Positions 32,775 to 44,999 of a stretch of DNA of 64,000 nucleotides are shown here, one piece after another. The first letter of the stretch is position 1; each line of letters starts with the position of its first letter. Origin of the DNA: Bufo bufo (taxonomy: Eukaryota; Chordata; Amphibia; Anura; Bufonidae); the NCBI RefSeq assembly GCF_905171765.1, contig NC_053392.1, forward strand, positions 341,341,010-341,405,009, given 5' to 3'. The translations under genes and the position numbers were made by a program. The notes below the pieces were generated by a model, which was not told the DNA's origin, searched no databases, and saw only the letters and a program-made list of their open reading frames with translations.

Positions 32775-35591
32775 TGAAGTGGCCGTGATGCTGATGGTGC
32801 ACGCAGAGGCCGTGGCCCTAGGTGCGTTGAAACTATGCCTGCTGCAAGAGCACAAGAAAAACAATCATCCACGATACCTAGCTTCATGTCCCAGTTTGCA
32901 GAGCGGCGCAGGACAACACTTTCGAAGTCAGACTAGTGCGACCAGGTGGTCGGTTGGATTGCAGCCGATAATGCTTCCAGTCGGTTAAGCACCACCCTGT
33001 CTTCCACCAAGTCCAGTCTCAGCAGCCAAGAGTCTGCTTAACCCAATCCTCACCCTGATGCTCCTTCCTCCCACCATGGAGAGTCTGGGCAAACAATTGA
33101 TCCCACACTCGGATATTCCGAGGAGCTCTTTTCAGTGCCATTCCTTGATTTGGCCCTCTCGCCAAGCACGCTTGAAGAGGGACAGATCTTGTGCCCTGAT
33201 TCCCAAACTCTTGAGCATTCACAATCACAAGAAGTTGATGGTGGGGAACAGCAATTGCTGTTTAATGAGGTGGATGGATTACGTGCTGGCCAATCCCCCG
33301 TTGAAGGCACAGGCCAGGATGCCTCCTGCCCTGCACCTGGACCTTCGCAAGCACATCAGAGACCACTTCCACTTTCGTGTCCCAGCGCAGATTACAAATG
33401 TCCTTACCCCAGGCATTTGAACGCAAGCACAAATACTCAGCCACCCACCCACAGGCCATAGCACTAAATGCGCATCTTTCCAAATTACTGGCTCTGGAAA
33501 TGTTGCCATTTTGGCTTGTGGACACTGAGGTCTTCCGCAGCCTGATGTCGGCGGCCGTCCCTCGTTACGCGGTCCCCAGCCGCCACTATTTTTCACGGTG
33601 TACCATGTCCGCCGTACACCAGCATGTGTCCCGTAATATCACCAGTGCCCTGACCAACGCAGTTACTGGGAAGGTCCACTTAACCACTGAGACATGGACA
33701 AGTGCTTTCAGCCAGGGACGCTACATTTCCCTGATGGCACACTCGGTGAAAGTTGTGAAGGCTGGGAGCGAGTCGTACCCTGGGATGGAACAGGTGCTAC
33801 CGACACCAAGGATTACAGGCCCTACTTCCATCAGGGTTTCCACCATCATCTACGTTAGTGGCTCCAACCCCCACTTCTCCTCCTCCTCCGCCTCCTCCTC
33901 CACTTTCACCACAGAATTATCTTCTTGCAGCACCAGTCAGCCATCAGTCGGTAGCTGGAAGCAGTGTAGCACTGCAGTGGGGAAGCGTCAACAGGCCGTG
34001 CTTAAGCTGATCTGCTTAGGTGACAAACAGCACATGGACGCAGAGCTGTGGCAGGGGATAAGAGACCAGACTGAGCTGTGGCTCTCGCCACTCAACCTAG
34101 AACCAGGCATGGTTGTGTCTGATAATGACCGTAACTTAGTGGCGGATTTGGAGCTTGGCAAGCTCACACACATCCCATGCCTAGCCCACGTCTTCAACTT
34201 AGTGGTTCAGAGGTTTCTCAAAACCTACCCCAATTTGCCTGAGCTACTGGTGAAGGTGCGCCGCATTTGTGCACATTTCCTCAAGTCAACGACAGCTTCC
34301 GCCTGTCTGTCAATGCTGCAGCAGTGCTTGAAATTGCAAGCTGACCAACTGTTGTGCGACGTGAGCATGCTCTAGAACTCGACATTCCACATGTTGGCCA
34401 GGCTTTGTGAGCAGCAGAGGGCAGTAGTGGAATACCAGCTGCAACATGGTCGTCGCCTTTCCAGTCAGCTTCCACTCTTCACAAGCGAGGAGTGGGCATG
34501 GATGTCTGACCTCTGGGAGGTTTTAAGAAACTTTGAGGAATCAACACAGATGGTGAGCAGCGATAACGCTATTATCAGCATCACTATCCCACTTCTGTGT
34601 CTACTCAAACGCTCGCTACTCACAATTAAGGCCAAAGCTTTGCATGTGGAAGAGATGGAAATGGGGGAAGACATTACACAGGGTGATAGCCAGACCACCC
34701 TCAGTTCGTCTTCTCGGCGCAAATTGGATGATGATGAGGAGGAGGAGCAGGAGACGGTTGCCTCTGCTACAGAGGGTAGTACCGATGGAAGTTTAATTCC
34801 ATCTGTTCAGCGTGGATGGGCAGAAGAGGAGTAAGAGTAGGAGGAGATTGAGAGTCATCCTCCTGATGACGACAGCGAAGTCTTGCCTGTTGGGACTCGG
34901 GCACATATGGCTGACTTTATGTTAGGCTGCCTTTCCCGTGACCAACGCGTTTTACGCATTTTGGACAACACCGATTACTGGCTGTCTACCCTTCTCGACC
35001 CCCGCTATAAAGAGAACTTATCATCTCTCATTCCTGTTGTGGAGAGGATGAGCAAAATGGTGCAATACCAGAAGGTCCTTGTGGAAAAATTGCTCCAAAT
35101 ATTTCCATTTGACAACGCTGGCGGCAGAGTACGTAGTTCCTTGGGCAACCAAGGAGGGGAGACGAGGGGAACACACAGTAGTTCCAACAGAGCCAGGGCC
35201 ATTCTCTAAAGCCTGGGACAGTTTCGAGACACCCCGCCGGCACCCTCACCCTGATGCGCGGCCTAGTCTCACAAGGAGGGGAACATTTTGGAAGATGGTG
35301 AAGGAGTAAGTAGAAGACCGTTTCAGCGTCCTCAATGATCCCTCTGAGCCTTACAACTACTGGGTGTCCAAGCTGGACACGTGGAATGAACTGGCGCTCT
35401 ACGCGTTGGAGGTGCTGGCCTTCCCTGCCGCCAGCATTTTGTTGGAGCGGGTATTTAGTGCTGCTGGGGGCATAATAACTGATAAGTGCATCCGCCTGTC
35501 AACTGAAAATGCTGACAGGTTGACTCTTATAAAAATGAACAAGGCCTTGATTGCCCCTGGCTTCGCTACTCCACCAGAGGAAAGCGGCTGA
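32775..35591 (+). pseudogene. hAT transposase (ZBED-like), tandem copy 1
   Basis: Plus-strand transposase in several frames. The N-terminal acidic part at ~32800-33290 runs directly into HPQAIALNAHLSKLLALEML, so the BED finger seen in copy 2 is deleted here. The long frame 33377-34375 has GKVHLTTETWTS, GQGRYISLMAH and THIPCLAHVFNLVVQRFLKT. 34391-34834 has an insertion domain ending in an acidic run. 34883-35209 has LLDPRYKENLSSLIP. 35364-35591 has LDTWNELALYALEVLAFPA, SILLERVFSAAGG and IRLSTENADRLTLIKM, an intact dimerisation region. Stops lie at 34372, 34832 and 35207. Confidence 0.92.
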
Positions 35592-35756
35592 ACATAAAGG
35601 CACTTTAAATGTTTTTTTGTGTAATGTACTGAATACACTGTATTCCCATGCACCCCTTACACCACAAAAAAGGGTATATAGTTCAATCTTCCTTTTATCA
35701 TCCTCCTCTTCCATTATATCAACATGCTTATTAGTCTTACCTCGCTCCTAATGTTG

Positions 35757-36120
35757 TAGAGGGTCAGCACACCAGCAGGCCCTTGCCTACAATCTTTTAG
35801 CGGGCCAGCTCACCTGTAGGCGCTCACATTAAATTTTTTAGAGGGTCAGCTCACCAGCAGACCCTCACCTACAATCTTTTAAAGGTCAGCTCACCTGCAG
35901 GCCCTCGCACATAATGTTTTAGAGGGTCAGCTCACCAGCAGACCCTCACCTACAATCTTTTAGAGGGTCAACTCACCAGCAGGCCCTCGCCCATAATGTT
36001 TTACAAGGTCAGCTCACCAGCAAGCACTCGTCCATAATTTTTTCAATGGTTAGCTATGCAGCAGGCACTCGCCTATAATTTTTTCAATGGTCAGCTCAGC
36101 AGCAGGCACTCGCCCATACT
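35757..36120. repeat. ~51-bp minisatellite
   Basis: About seven units of 'ggtcagctcaccagcaggcc' plus 'tacaatcttttagag', between the two hAT copies. Similar but fewer units follow copy 2 (38810-38900). Confidence 0.88.
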
Positions 36121-36700
36121 TGTATCCGTGGCACTCGCCAAAATGTATCTGTGAAATACAGTGTACTTTTTCAATAGACGGTGTCTGCTGCGGACAGTGA
36201 CATTACAAGTGCCACATCTGCAGTGTAACGTGTGCGCTTCAAAAATGTATCTGTGACATAAAGTGTACTTTTTCCGTAGACGGTGTCTGCTGCGGACAGT
36301 GACATTACCAGCGCCACATCTGCAGTGTAACGTGTGTGCTTCTAAAATATATCTGTGACATACAGTGTACTTTTTTCGTAGATGGTGTCCGCTGCAGACA
36401 GTGACATTAGCTGCACCACATCTCCTGTGTAAAGTGTGCGCATCCAAAAAATATCTGTGACATACAGTGTACTTTTTCAATAGACAGTGTCCGCTTCTGA
36501 CAGTGACATTACCAGGGGCACATCTCCAGTGTAACGTGTGCGGTTAAAAAATTTATCTGTGACATACAGTGTACTTTGTCAATAGACGATATCTTCTTCT
36601 GACAGTGACATTACCAGGGCCACATCTGCAGTGTAACGTGTGCGGTTCAAATTTTTATCTGTGACATACAGTGTACTTTTTTGCGTGTGGTACCTCTCCT
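36121..36700. repeat. ~105-bp minisatellite
   Basis: Five to six units of 'tatctgtgacatacagtgta' + 'gtgtctgctgcggacagtga' + 'cacatctgcagtgtaacgtg'. A 129-codon minus frame (36091-36480) is open only because the unit is a multiple of 3; it is not a gene. Confidence 0.88.
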
Positions 36701-36890
36701 GTATAACGTTTCCTCATTCCAAATACCTGTGACATTCCCTGTAATTTTTCATTAGACATTATCTGCAGGATATCTCCTGTGTGACGTTTCCACATCTCAA
36801 ATACCTTTTTAAATTTGTTTGCGCATACACATCCAAATCCTACACTACTGTACGTGTGACAGACTTTCAATCATATATAACATTTAATAT

Positions 36891-38830
36891 GAAGGAGAGC
36901 AGTAAGGGACGGGCAGTGGCCGCGATGCTGATGGTGCACGCAGAGGCCATGGCCCTGGGTGCTTTGAAACTGTGCCTGCTGCCAGAACACAAGAAAAGCA
37001 ATCATCCACGATACCTAGCTTCATGTCCCAGTTTGCAGGGTGGTGCAGGACACCACTCTTGAAGTCAGACCAGTGCGACCAGGTGGTCGGTTGGATTGCA
37101 GCAGATAATGCTTCCAGTCGGTTAAGCAGCACCCTGTCTTCCACCAAGTCCAGTCTCAGCAGCCAAGAGTCTGCTCAACCCAATCATCACCCTGATCCTC
37201 CTTCCTTCCACCATGGAGAGTCTGGGCAAACAATTGATCCCACACTCGGATATTCCGAGGAGCTCTTTTCAGTGCCATTCCTTGATTTGGCCCTCTCACC
37301 AAGCACGCTTGAAGAGGGACAGATCTTGTGCCCTGATTCCCAAACTCTTGAGCATCCACAATCAAAAGAAGATGGCGGTGGGGAAAGGCAATTACTGTTT
37401 AATGAGTTGAATGATGATGAGACACAGTTGCCAATAACTCAACAGCAAATAGTGTCTCAAGAAGAAGAGGAAGAGACACAGTTATCAATCACTGAGGCAG
37501 TGGTTAAGTCAAAAAGTCAGGAGGATGAGCAGAGTGAGTAAGTGGAAGAGGATGTGGTGGTCGATGAAGTCACTGACCCAACCTGGGAAGGTGGAAAGCA
37601 GAGCGAGGACAGTAGTACAGAGGGGAGGGATCTGCGGCACTGCAACAGGCTGGAAGAGGCAGTGGGGTGGCAAAAGGGATATAGCAAGCCACACCAAACA
37701 GGCCCGCAACTGTTCCCCGGAGCACCCCCTTGAATTTCCCTTGCCAAGTGGTAGGTGTTCTGCAGTCTGGTGCTTTTTTGAGGAAAGTGCGGACGACAAA
37801 AGAATTTAAATTTGCAACCTGTGCCATACAGAAATGAGCAGGAACACTAGCAAACTCACCACCACCAGCATAATCCGCCACATGGCATCAAAGCACCGTA
37901 ATAGGTGGGCCGAACGCCTGGGTCCACAATCTGTGTCTGCGTGTCACACCATTGCCTCCTCTTCCCCTGTGTTATGTGCTGGCCAATCTCCTGTCAAAAG
38001 CTCAAGCCCTGCACCTGGACCTTCGCAAGAACCATCAGTGAACGCAAGCACAAATACCCAGCCACCCACCCACAGGCCATAGCACTAAATGTGCAGCTTT
38101 CCAAATTACTGGCCCTGGAAAAGCTGGGGCCACTCAACCTAGAACCAAGCATGGTTGTGTCTGATAATGGCTGTAACTTGGAGCGCCACATGTGTGCACA
38201 TTTCCGCGAGTCATAGACAGCTGCAGCAGCGCTTGAAATTGCCAGCTCACCAGCTGATGTGCGACGTGAGCGCGTGCTGGAACTTGACGTTCCACATGTT
38301 GGTCAAGCTTTGTGAGCAGTAGAGGGCAGTAGTGGAATACCAGCTGCAACATGGTCGTCGCCTTTCCAGTCAGCTTCAGCTCTTCACAAGCAAGACGTGG
38401 GCATGGATGTCTGACCTCTGTGAGGTTTTAAGAAACTTTGAGTTATCAACACAGATGGTGAGCGTCAATAACGCTATTATCAGCGTAACCATCCCACTTC
38501 TGTGTCTACTCAAACGCTCGCTGCTCACAATTAAGGCCAACACTTTGCATGTGGAAGAGATGCAAATGGGGGAAGACATTACACAGGGTGATAGCCAGAC
38601 CACCCTCAGTTCGTCTTCTTTTGGACAATAAAGAGGAAGAGGAGAAGCAGGAGACGGTTTCCTCCATCACAGAGGGTAGTACCCATGGAAGTTTAATTCC
38701 ATCTGTACAGCGTGGGTGGGCAGTAGAGAAGGAAGAGGATGAAGAGATTGAGAGTGATCCTCCTGATGATGACAGCGAAGTCTTGCCTGTTGGTACTCTG
38801 GCACATATGGCAGGCCCTCAGCCATAATGT
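36891..38830 (+). pseudogene. hAT transposase (ZBED-like), tandem copy 2, internally deleted
   Basis: 36891-37410 is nearly identical to 32773-33290. It continues with an acidic stretch (frame 36972-37541), then a BED-finger-like block at ~37765-37910 (WCFFEESADDKRI, then CNLCH and RHMASKHRNRW) that copy 1 lacks. After HPQAIALNVQLSKLLALEKL the catalytic middle is deleted: it joins to GPLNLEPSMVVSDNG. The part matching 34391-34834 follows (38332-38830). The C-terminal dimerisation region is absent. It is inactive. Confidence 0.9.
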
Positions 38831-39513
38831 TTTAGATGGTCAGATCAGCAGGCCCTTGCTCCAAATGTTTCTAAGGGTCATCAGCAGGCCATCAATCATA
38901 AGTTTTCAAGGCTGTGTATGATGGCGTCCTTTATTTGTAGCAAAGGGTGTATTGGAGTGCCGGTTCCTTGTAATTTTTGGCAGCCCTTTCACTTAGTGAA
39001 TAGGCTTTATGAGTGTAGAACTCCCACTACATGAACAATTGTACCACAATGTGAATGAGGCCCTCCTTTATGTGATATACAGGTTGTATTGGAGTGCCTC
39101 TTCCTTGTATTTTTTGGCAGCACCTGAACTTTATATACAAGTAAATATACAGGATGTTTCCTAACATTTATTCCTCTAAAATTATTATTTTTTCTTTGGT
39201 TTTGTGCGTATTATTGTCAGTCTGTAAAAATGGTGTACTACTCGGACAACATCGTTCCCAGCAGTGACCTGGGAGTCCAAGATGCATCCAGACATCCTCC
39301 CCATGCTGCTCACGAACCATTTTGGTGGTGTTTCATCAATTTTTGACCTTTTACTATGAACCAGGCACCCTCCCCTCTTCAGAGCAGGGTGAGTCTGGTT
39401 TAATGCTCGGGTTCTCCCATTGACTTCCATTATGCTCGGGTGCTCGGTAGAGCACCCGAGCATCTCGATGTGTTCGGCCAGAGCACCCGAGCACTTTGGT
39501 GCTCGATCAACAC
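38831..39513. mobile_element. 3' terminal region of the tandem hAT array
   Basis: Decayed ~150-bp repeats ('gtattggagtgccggttcct', 'ttttggcagccctttcactt'), then a GC-rich palindromic end with gctcgggtgctcggtagagc and cacccgagcactttggtgct, finishing at gctcgatcaacacta (39513). The end motif resembles that of the MITE at 40395 (tagtgttgatcg, inverted). Confidence 0.6.
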
Positions 39514-40386
39514 TACTGCCCACATCCTGCAGCCACTATTCTGATGCTCTCACCTGCCTGATGCCACAAGCCTGCTGCCTCTACTGCCATCTGCTTCTAC
39601 TGTGATCTGCAACCATCTTGTGCTGTTACTGCCACTGCTGTTGCCCCCCCCCTAACTCTGTTCTAGGGCCACTGATGTGACTCTTCATGCTGGTGCTACC
39701 CTCACCAGTCTGTTACGGGGCCACTATTGTGACTCTTCATGCTTTTACCACCCTCACCAGTCTGTTTTGGGGTTACTAGTGTCCCTATTTGGCCATGTTA
39801 ACATCACCATTGTTTTTTTCTTTTTTCGTTCTTCTGATTAGTCAAATAACTAAAAAAATTATCAAATAACAAAAAAAAGGTCCTGTGTCATTTCAGAATT
39901 CAGAAAGCCTCCATTGCATGGTCAGTATTTTGCATCAGGATTTGATCATGATTTGGAAGCCAAAAGCAGGAGTGGGTTCAAAACACACAAGACTTGCAAA
40001 TATTTTCATCACATAGTATCTCTGTTTTGGAACCACTCCTGTTTGCCTTACCAATACTGATCAAATATTAATACAAACAAGAGACTAAATAGTGACCATA
40101 TGATAGAGGACATTAAAGTTCTTCATGCACCAATAAAGCTGATTTCAGAGGCAAATGGCTAAAACCCAAGCAAATTTAGCATAAGGCCTCTATCACATGG
40201 TCAGTTTTTTGCATCAGGATTTGCTCATGATTTCGAATCCAAAAGCGGTAGTGGGTCCAAACCACAGAAGACTTGTAAATTTTCCTTAACATGTTATCTC
40301 TGTTGTGGACCCAGACTCGTAAGGGTCAGTTATTTGGTCAGTTATTTTTATCACTTATTGGGAGGTAAATTCAGGAGCCACGCCTA
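39514..40386. other. Unassigned, with a ~90-bp direct repeat 281 bp apart
   Basis: 'ggtcagtattttgcatcagg' through 'acaagacttgcaaat' at 39918 is repeated at 40199 with changes. The rest is CT-rich then AT-rich, with no gene. Confidence 0.5.
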
Positions 40387-40394
40387 CTCTCGGA

Positions 40395-41950
40395 TAGTGT
40401 TGATCGTAAATATTCAAATAGCGAATATTAATCACGAATATCGCAACTTTGCAAATTCGCGAATATTACGAATATAGTGCTATATATTCGCTATATCGAA
40501 TATTCGTCATTTTTTTACACCTGAAAACATGATTCCTCCCTGCTTCTTTCTTGTGGGTCAATTAGTCATTGGCCCACAAGCACCTTAAGCAGGAAGGAAT
40601 CATGTTTTCATATGGAAAATAAAATGACGAATATTCTAAAAAACTAATATATAGCAATATAGGGAATATATTAGTTATGTAGAATATTCATCTTTTTTTT
40701 CTTCTAATCTGTATGGACGTTCGGATACTCCTCCCCGACAAGCGTCCCCGTCACCATAGGAACGCCTGTGGGTTAGAAAATAACATCGGATCTGAGTTTT
40801 CCCTGAGATCGTGAAAACTCAGATCTGATGGCATATTCTAACCCACAGGCGTTTCCATGGTGACGGGGTCGCTTGTCGGGGAGGAGTATGCGAACGACCG
40901 TACAGATTGGGGAAAAAAAAGACGAATATTCTAAATAAAAAATATTCGCTATATTCGGCATATTCTAAAACACGAAGTTATAGCAATATAGCAAATATTT
41001 GTGAAATACACATATAGACTGCAATTTAGCTAATATAGTGCTATAGTATTTTTTTTAATAGTGTAAATTTTTTCCAAATCTGAACTTCAGAAGAGACAAA
41101 AAAAATTAGACTATAAAAAAAAAGATTATAGCACTATATTAGCTAAATTGCAGTCTATATGTGTATTTTACGAATATTCTCTATATTGCTATATATTCTT
41201 GTTTTAGAATATTATGAATATTCTAAAAAACTAAGTTATAGCAATATAGCGAATATTCGTAAAATACACATATAGACTGCAATTTAGCTAATATAGTGCT
41301 ATAATCTTTTTTTTATAGTCTAATTTTTTTTGTCTCTTCTGAAGTTCAGATTTGGAAAAAATGTACACTATAAAAAAAAATATACTATAGCACTATATTA
41401 GCTAAATTGCAGTCTATATGTGTTTTTCACGAATATTCGCTATATATTGCTATAACTTCGTGTTTTAGAATTTGACGAATATTCAAAAAAACGAATATAT
41501 AGCAATATAGCAATTTTTTTTTCCAATCTGTATGGTCGTTTGCATACTCCTCCCCGACAAGCGTCCCGGTCCAGTCACCATGGGAACGCCTGTGGGTTAG
41601 AATATATAATCGGATCTGAGTTTTCACGATCTCAGGGAAAACTCAGATCCGATGGTATTTTCTAATACACAGGCGTTCCCATGGTGACGAGGACGCTTGT
41701 CGGGGAGGAGTATGCGAGCAACTGTACAGATTGGAAAAAAATAATTCGAATATTCTAAATAGCCAACCAATAGGATAGTTGCCTTATAAAGTTTAAAGAA
41801 AATCGCAATACACAAATAATTAAATCGCATATTATTCGCGATAAATAGAATAATGCCGAATATTCTATTTAGATGAATATAAGACGAATATTCAATCGAA
41901 TATTCGCGAAATATCGCAAAATCGAATATGGCACCTCCCGCTCATCACTA
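40395..41950. mobile_element. 1.56-kb fold-back hAT MITE
   Basis: A perfect 8-bp target duplication CTCTCGGA (40387-40394, 41951-41958) and ends tagtgttgatcg / ctcatcacta. The interior is nested palindromes: a ~210-bp inverted repeat at 40700-40912 containing ctcctccccgacaagcgtcc and its complement, repeated as a unit at 41515-41735, and two AT-rich hairpins (41030-41170, 41280-41400) that are inverted copies of each other. The element is dominated by tattcg/cgaata motifs. No transposase. Confidence 0.92.
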
Positions 41951-41958
41951 CTCTCGGA

Positions 41959-43176
41959 TTAGGTATCATAAATAGTTCTGCACAGTCGCGCAGTCATTCT
42001 ACATCTAACAGAAGGAATTCAAATGCATGTTTGCACTACCGTAATATGGATACCTGTTTTTTTTCCCACTACTTTATGGCGCCTCCATGTCCTTATTTTG
42101 TTCCACTAAAGAGTCATTGGGACACCTGCAGGGGCCCACAGTGTTTTTTTTCTTTACTGAAGGATGCTGTATGCTTTTCTTTTGTTTAGCTAGGGATTAG
42201 CTAGGAATGCTGGAGGCCTGCACGATGATGTGTACGGCCATATATGTGACCTGCCTGTCATTCAGATGAACAGTAGCTGTTTCACTACCAGAAAGGACTA
42301 GCTATGTATGTTGCTGCATTGCACAATGATGTATGCAGTGGCTGTGTTTGGGGCGGCCCGTACGCTACACTGGGTACCCCAGACACCGTTGAGGTGTCAC
42401 TGTGTTTTGCAGCTCTCCGGAAGGGATGGTAAGGTATGATGTACCCCAGTGGGAAATAAGTTTAGAGAGTCAGGATCTGCAGTAACCAGAGTCCTTCTTT
42501 ACTGGAGAAATTCAGGTGCAAAACAACATAGGCGAGGCATGGGGCTGGCTTCCCCAGTCTCCTCCCTGGCAGACAAAAGGGTTTGATGCTGAGGAAAAGC
42601 CTGAGCTAGCTGTCACTCTCTCTCTTCAGAAGGCTGGTACCCTGGTCCAAATCCTGGAGGTCCACTGTCTGTAGCTCAGTAGTCCAGGTTACTCCTTGGT
42701 CACAGGGCTGGTGACCCATGGTCTGTTGCTTATTGTCCCCATCTCAGTGTTTTCTTCTGGTCACTCATGCAGGCTGGTATGAGTCTCCCCTCCAAGCACT
42801 GGTCCATAATTGCAGATAACTAGGGACTCTGACTGCTCTATTTATATACAGTTTTAGCTAGACTAGGACCTTCTAGTGGGAGGGATGGAGTGGAGAAGTT
42901 CAGCACAACAGATATATTTTTTCACTTCTGGTATAGTCTGGTATAGACTTACTGTATATTACAGCTTCAATGATACTCAATGGCAATGGTAACGCAGTTA
43001 TTCCAGACAAAAACAAGGCTAAAGACATAACAAAAGAGCTAAACCAGACAGTCACGAGGTCAGTCTGTCTGCTTTTGGTGGTAAACAAACAATGTCTGTC
43101 TTTTTACCTCCCAAACATGGTCTTATTTAAACTCTATGGCAGCTGTGGAAAATTACCATCTTCTCGTTCAAAGTCC
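41959..43176. other. Gene-free stretch with LTR-like region
   Basis: 42340-42900 has features of a decayed minus-strand LTR (TATA-like tatataaatag on the minus strand near 42845, GC-rich downstream part), but no ends could be fixed. No coding frame is convincing. Confidence 0.35.
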
Positions 43177-43179
43177 TAA

Positions 43180-43497
43180 GGGTCCATTCACACGTCCGCA
43201 AAATGAGTCCGCATCCGTTCCGCAATTTTGCAGAACAGTTGCGGACTTATTCATTTTTGATGGGGCCGGAATGTGCTGTCCGCATCCGCGGATCCACACT
43301 TCCGGATCCGCACTTCCGTTCGCAAAAAAAAGAACATGTTCTATTCTTTCCGCAATTGCAGACAAGAAAAGGCATTTTTTATGAGAGTGCTGGCGATGTG
43401 CAGTCTGTAAAATGCGGAACGCACATTGCCGGCATCTGTGTTTTGCGGATCCGCAATTGCAGATCCACAAAACACATACAGACGTGTGAATGGACCC
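43180..43497. mobile_element. Harbinger-like MITE (TAA duplication)
   Basis: Inverted ends gggtccattcacacgtc / gacgtgtgaatggaccc flanked by TAA (43177-43179, 43498-43500). Internal gtccgcatccg/cggatccgc repeats and a hairpin around gaacatgttctattc. Confidence 0.87.
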
Positions 43498-43568
43498 TAA
43501 CAGTCTCTCAGTATTAATTAACCATTTCCAAAGAGCCTTGAAAATACAGTGCAAATTAACAGGATATA

Positions 43569-44618
43569 CACTCACCTAAAGAATTATTAGGAACACCTGT
43601 TCTATTTCTCATTAATGCAATTATCTAGTCAACCAATCACATGGCAGTTGCTTCAATGCATTTAGGGGGGTGGTCCTGGTGAAGACAATCTCCTGAACTC
43701 CAAACTGAATGTCAGAATGGGAAAGAAAGGTGATTTAAGCAATTTTGAGCGTGGCATGGTTGTTGGTGCCAGATGGGCCGGTCTGAGTATTTCACAATCT
43801 GCTCAGTTACTGGGATTTTCACGCACAACCATTTCTAGGGTTTACAAAGAATGGTGTAAAAAGGGAAAAACATCCAGTATGCGGCAGTCCTGTGGGCAAA
43901 AATGCCTTGTGGATGCTAGAGGTCAGAGGAGAATGGGCCGTCTGATTCAAGCTGATAGAAGAGCAACGTTGACTGAAATAACCACTCGTTACAACCGAGG
44001 TATGCAGCAAAGCATTTGTGAAGCCACAACACACACAACCTTGAGGCGGATGGGCTACAACAGCAGAAGACCCCACCGGGTACCACTCATCTCCACTACA
44101 AATAGGAAAAAGAGGCTACAATTTGCACGAGCTCACCAAAATTGGACTGTTGAAGACTGGAAAAATGTTGCCTGGTCTGATGAGTCTCGATTTCTGTTGA
44201 GACATTCAAATGGTAGAGTCCGAATTTGGCGTAAACAGAATGAGAACATGTATTCATCCTCTGATGGCTACTTCCAGCAGGATAATGCACCATGTCACAA
44301 AGCTCGAATCATTTCAAATTGGTTTCTTGAACATGACAATGAGTTCACTGTACTAAAATGGCCCCCACAGTCACCAGATCTCAACCCAATAGAGCATCTT
44401 TGGGATGTGGTGGAACGGGAGCTTCGTGCCCTGGATGTGCATCCCTCAAATCTCCATCAACTGCAAGATGCTATCCTATCAATATGGGCCAACATTTCTA
44501 AAGAATGCTATCAGCACCTTGTTGAATCAATGCCACGTAGAATTAAGGCAGTTCTGAAGGCAAAAGGGGGTCCAACACCAAATTAGTATGGTGTTCCTAA
44601 TAATTCTTTAGGTGAGTG
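43569..44618 (+). mobile_element. Tc1-like transposon, short but with an open transposase
   Basis: Perfect inverted ends cactcacctaaagaattatt / aataattctttaggtgagtg with TA at 43567-43568 and 44619-44620. 1050 bp, somewhat shorter than a full element because of the internal deletion in the transposase. Confidence 0.96.
43717..44586 (+). CDS. Tc1 transposase with in-frame internal deletion
   Basis: A single uninterrupted 289-codon frame. HTH region MGKKGDLSNFERGMVVGARW, then QSAQLLGFSRTTISRVYKEW. Catalytic core: VAWSDESRFLLRH (first D), GYFQQDNAPCHKA (second D), PPQSPDLNPIEHLWDVVERE (third acidic residue, a DDE core). The family is ~340 residues. About 50 are missing between RIWRKQNENMY and SSDGYFQQDNA, where the middle of the RNase H-like fold should be. 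The deletion keeps frame, so a protein could be made, but the fold is probably disabled. Confidence 0.93.
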   Translation: MGKKGDLSNFERGMVVGARWAGLSISQSAQLLGFSRTTISRVYKEWCKKGKTSSMRQSCGQKCLVDARGQRRMGRLIQADRRATLTEITTRYNRGMQQSICEATTHTTLRRMGYNSRRPHRVPLISTTNRKKRLQFARAHQNWTVEDWKNVAWSDESRFLLRHSNGRVRIWRKQNENMYSSSDGYFQQDNAPCHKARIISNWFLEHDNEFTVLKWPPQSPDLNPIEHLWDVVERELRALDVHPSNLHQLQDAILSIWANISKECYQHLVESMPRRIKAVLKAKGGPTPN

Positions 44619-44620
44619 TA

Positions 44621-44996
44621 TATCACAACATACATATAAAATGCAGTAACACAGAAATAAAACAGTATAAGTTAACCCTTTCAATAAAAATAAAGTAAGA
44701 CATTTTAACTAAGCATAGGGGAAATGTCCACAAATGTCCAGACTTTAGAGTTACCCTGCTCTAAAGGCACTGCATGTACACCAGGATACATTCTCCTAAA
44801 GGTTAACTGCAGGCCGGGATATAGCTGATTTAATGCGCTTCGTGATTAATTAATTAGGATTGAAGAATTTTTTTAAAAAAATTTGGGCATAGCGTCCAAA
44901 TCGATTTTTTTAAAACCTTTGCTCATGTCTAATCATATATACAGAAACAAACTTTATATTAGTCAAGACTCAGGTGAAGATAAATCTCCATCAGCA
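44621..44996. other. Unassigned spacer
   Basis: AT-rich sequence with no frame or repeat recognised. Confidence 0.4.
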
Positions 44997-44999
44997 TCA

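Noticed and set aside
36091..36480. 129-codon His/Cys-rich minus frame resembling a zinc-finger repeat
   Set aside because: It is the translation of the ~105-bp minisatellite. The Cys/His spacing follows the DNA repeat, and the frame is lost where the unit length changes.
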